Shown here: one piece after another, positions 60,971-64,000 of the stretch
Layout of the letters: each line of letters opens with the position of its first letter
Numbering within the stretch: position 1 is the stretch's first letter
The notes under the pieces: model-generated
What the model was told of the DNA's origin: nothing
Databases searched by the model: none
What the model saw: only the letters and a program-made list of their open reading frames with translations
From: Neckera pumila
Lineage: Eukaryota; Streptophyta; Bryopsida; Hypnales; Neckeraceae
Assembly: GCA_963969595.1 (NCBI GenBank)
Contig: OZ018408.1
Location: forward strand, 25,349,371-25,413,370
Length of the DNA stretch: 64,000 nucleotides
Direction of reading: 5' to 3'
Made by a program: the position numbers and the translations under genes

Positions 60971-62190
60971 TTTTGAAACTTTTTTGGAGAAGCCTATTGA
61001 AGGAAAGATGTACATCTTAATGTTTTGCTTCTCTAAAACTAGAATTTGGTATGATTGCATAAGAATTGAATGTTGACTATGCAAGACAAAATGCCAATTA
61101 TATTTTATACTATGTAAATTTTTGTGAATGGCACACTATTGTAGCTTTTTATTAGTTTAGCAATTTTTTGCCTAATAATTCATTAAAGTGCAAAAATAGT
61201 TAGGCAATTAGAAAATGATTTATTAGAAAATGATTTATTAGAAAATTATTAAAATTAAGTTGTTTTAAAATATAATTAAAATAGGTTAGGCATTCATCCA
61301 AATTGTTCTTACAATTTTTGAATGGTTGCTTCTACTTTCATCTATGGCAATTGCATTTATCTAAATCCTTATCTTTATCTTCAAACTCTAAACTCTCTAC
61401 CTTGTAAATCAAGACTTTGTGAGGGTTTGTCACGTGTGATGTGAGATTTGACTTGTTTGCGAGAAATTGTGATGTAGAATGGTTAAAATGGCAAGGCAAA
61501 AAACTTTGCATTGTATGTTTATAAATAACGACAAAGAAGAGATGCAAGATTGTGTGGACCAAGTTGAATTTCTATAAATTAGGCAATCTTTTTTACTTAT
61601 ATATATTTTTGGGGGGCAAACTAGGTTAGTAGTTTTCCACAAATTTAGGCACATTTTTAAATTGTTTATTTTCTAACCAAGATGCTAGGAAGCTACAATA
61701 GGCAGTTTGTAAGATTATTGAATCCAACTATACAAAGGGGCACTTTTGGATTTCCATTAGAACAATGTAGGGGAGTAAGAGAGCCACATTAGAATCATAA
61801 AGGGCAAAAAAAAGGTATATGACGTATTTCCATTTAGGGCCCCAATTGTACAAGATAGGGTAGCCTATTTTCATAAATGAAGTAAAGATGATTTGATTTA
61901 GCAACTTCATTATTGTGTAATAAATAACACATTGACACCTAATGAAGTTACTAAGATCAATTTCTCATTTTGTATTTCTTAAAAATAGGTTGGCCAATAC
62001 ATCAAGAACAAATTGGACTGTGATCTACACTTCCTTAACCTGTAAAGGATGGGTTGGTGATCATGGAAATTCCTTTTGGTACCATGAGCATCATTGGTTT
62101 AAAAAAAATCCAAAAGTATTCATTGAAAGTCAAACTACTATACAAGACCTCCCCTTTTCACACAAAATTCCGAGGATGAATAGTTGCACT
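60971..62190. other. AT-rich spacer
   Basis: No gene recognised; a short triplicated gaaaatgatttatta motif lies near 61210-61250. Confidence 0.4.
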
Positions 62191-62191
62191 T

Positions 62192-62317
62192 CTAGCCTAC
62201 ATATAAAGATTCTTTGTCATTCATTGGCCAAACAACAAGCATAGCATCCTTTACTAGCCTACATATAAAGATTCTTTGTCATTCATTGGCTGAACAATAA
62301 GCATAGCATCCTTTACG
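62192..62317. repeat. 62-bp direct duplication
   Basis: Two adjacent copies of ctagcctacatataaagatt…agcatagcatcctttac, differing at a few bases. Confidence 0.9.
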
Positions 62318-63169
62318 GGTTAATTTCTACTAATTCCAAACTTGATGAAAAGTTAGCAACAAATAGTGCAATCTTCATTATTTCTATTCCCTAACTGGAG
62401 GAAATTATCCTCCCCACCATCACTGGATTGCAGTCATTTACCTTAGAGAATTCAATATATGTGCTGATGGACTGAAAAACTCTGACAATGTTGGAGTTGA
62501 CAATACTCACTAGGTAAATTTTGATTGCAGAATTGGAATTGGTTTAAGAAAAAAATCTCCATCAATGAAACAGCCTCTTCTCCTTCTAAGCATGATCATT
62601 GTTTATTACATTATATGAAACAATGGCGCACAATTTCATCTCTCAGGAGCAAAATTGGTCAAACCACTTATCACTAAACCTCCGATCTCTAACCTCTATT
62701 TTCAACCAAAAGCTTCTCCCCTCGGAATCTTTCTCTACCCCAGAGAAATTTCTAGAACTCTGGGGACACAATTTCCGGTTGCTACTGAAGCTAGTAAATT
62801 CACAAATGTGGAACATAGTTAAAGTCAGAACGTCAGAAGCCATGCCTTCAAGACCTCTCAGTAATGGCAACAGATCACCTTATCTCCATGCTTCTAAACC
62901 CAATCCTCCAGAAGCAGATTCTCTTCGCACTTAATTATAGTTTGAGGAAAAACTACAAGAAAAGACTACACAACTTATGTTGCGCTCAAAGTCAGTTCAA
63001 GGATGGAAAATTCCGGTTTAGAGCATACTGCAGGGAGCTCTATATATCCCAGCAACATGGTTCACTGAAGTGACCTTGCCTATGGCTGAAAAACAAATGG
63101 TACAATATAATTTCCGCTGGTACTAAGTACCCTCATCCAAGACTTTGAACCAAGCTCAACGCGAGGTAC
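62318..63169. other. Spacer and 3' flank of ABCE1
   Basis: A 111-codon plus-strand frame at 62599-62934 (FSTPEKFLELWGHNF) matches no family I know and is probably chance. The right end should hold the ABCE1 3'UTR. Confidence 0.4.
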
Positions 63170-64000
63170 TTAGTCATCTAGGTAGTAGTATGATCCTGCA
63201 TTCTTTTGCTCCCTGTCTTTAGTCGAATCAAGCTTGTTGATACGAGGCCTGTAATTTGTTGGGTCGCGCCGGAAAGTAATGTCCAAGTGCTGTTCCATGA
63301 CCAATCAACAGGGTCAATACAAGACATGCTGCTATGCAGAAATCCATACAAATGTATCTTGCACAAAAATTCAACTAAATTATATCCTGATGGAAAACAT
63401 ACAAGAACACAAGATCGTAGGAAATTTGCTGCAGAGTTCATTACTTACCGAAAGGAAAAGATTCATTCCCGTTAGCAAGCTCTGAGGTGTGTTTGCAACA
63501 CAATCAATGGACGGTTGTCCCTCATACACAATTACTCTGTCAGCCAAGTACGTAGCCATGATAAAATCGTGCTCCACTACAAAGGCCGTCTTCTTTGCAT
63601 GGAGGATGAATCGCTTAATAACTTTCGCTGCTACAATACGCTGCTCAGAGTCGAGATATGCACTTGGCTCATCGATCAGGTAAATATCTGCGGGCTGCAG
63701 TCAATCAAGTATCAATCAGTAGTTAATAATTTGGAAGCCCTCGGACTGAATATCCATATCGCACCACTGAGAAACGCATCATAATCATGTAGGATACATG
63801 CATCCTTCTGAATAAAAACTTTGAGAATATCATAAACACAATGGCTGAATTACCTTGCCCAGGCAGAGACACAGGGCGACACGTTGCAGCTCTCCTCCTG
63901 AGAGATGAACAACCTGTTGGTCCATGAGGGCCTCGATCTGTAGAGGTTTCATCACATCTGAATTGAACTGTGGATGCATGTAGGAGTCCCTGATCTTCTG
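63170..64000 (-). CDS. ABCE1: ABCE1 / RNase L inhibitor (RLI), C-terminal exons; 5' part outside window
   Basis: Ribosome-recycling ATPase of the ABCE family: with eRF1 or Pelota it splits 80S ribosomes after termination, and it aids initiation. Three exons are visible, all phase 0: 63854 to beyond 64000, 63449-63694 and 63170-63289. They encode the second nucleotide-binding domain from [20 protein letters not shown] onward, with signature [11 protein letters not shown], Walker [15 protein letters not shown]-loop [19 protein letters not shown], and the conserved tail [20 protein letters not shown] ending YYYLDD. Every catalytic motif in the visible part is intact. The FeS domain and first ATPase domain lie beyond the right edge. 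Confidence 0.96.

Noticed and set aside
62599..62934. 111-codon plus-strand frame near ABCE1
   Set aside because: No recognisable domain or homology-like motif, no promoter or splice context; not claimed as a gene.
1..64000. tRNA, rRNA and CRISPR features
   Set aside because: No tRNA-like GGTTCGA arm with a matching acceptor stem, no rRNA blocks and no spaced identical repeats typical of CRISPR were seen. The tandem arrays have no spacers.

Overview
The window looks like nuclear DNA of a land plant, most likely a bryophyte-grade plant such as a moss or liverwort. The evidence is many short GT-AG introns, plant-type protein families (UTP10 with a plant-like N-terminus, PT-clade OPT, PUT/LAT polyamine permease, Agenet protein, ABCE1), telo-box promoter motifs, and compact genes separated by long AT-rich repeat tracts. 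The species cannot be fixed from sequence alone.

Layout: 1-10682 (minus) holds 23 exons of UTP10/HEATR1, an SSU-processome HEAT-repeat protein whose 3' end lies off the left edge. 15212-18508 (minus) is a complete 4-exon oligopeptide transporter. About 20.9-38.4 kb is gene-poor. It is filled with minisatellite arrays, two of three copies of a 0.9-kb TTAA-flanked terminal-inverted-repeat element (piggyBac-like, non-autonomous), a 2.1-kb foldback with CACTA-type ends and a small CACTA-ended MITE. 38.9-42.7 kb (plus) is a GC-richer island. It carries a short three-exon MCM9-like N-terminal gene fragment and, 74 bp after its stop, an intronless 738-codon ORF with a fungal-type HET domain. 45707-47221 (minus) is an intronless polyamine/amino-acid permease. 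48306-53894 (minus) is a 12-exon Agenet-domain protein with a triplicated block in its upstream region. 57805-58712 is the third TTAA element, in opposite orientation. 63170-64000 (minus) is the 3' end of ABCE1/RLI, continuing off the right edge.

UTP10 (rRNA processing) and ABCE1 (ribosome recycling) are core ribosome genes. The two transporters and the Agenet protein are ordinary plant genes with no obvious joint pathway. The stand-out locus is the HET ORF: a protein family concentrated in filamentous fungi, sitting directly behind what looks like the promoter and first exons of a truncated plant replication gene. Horizontal gain followed by use of a resident promoter is an inference. Splice junctions were assigned by eye from consensus, reading phase and family resemblance. 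No RNA evidence or database search was available.
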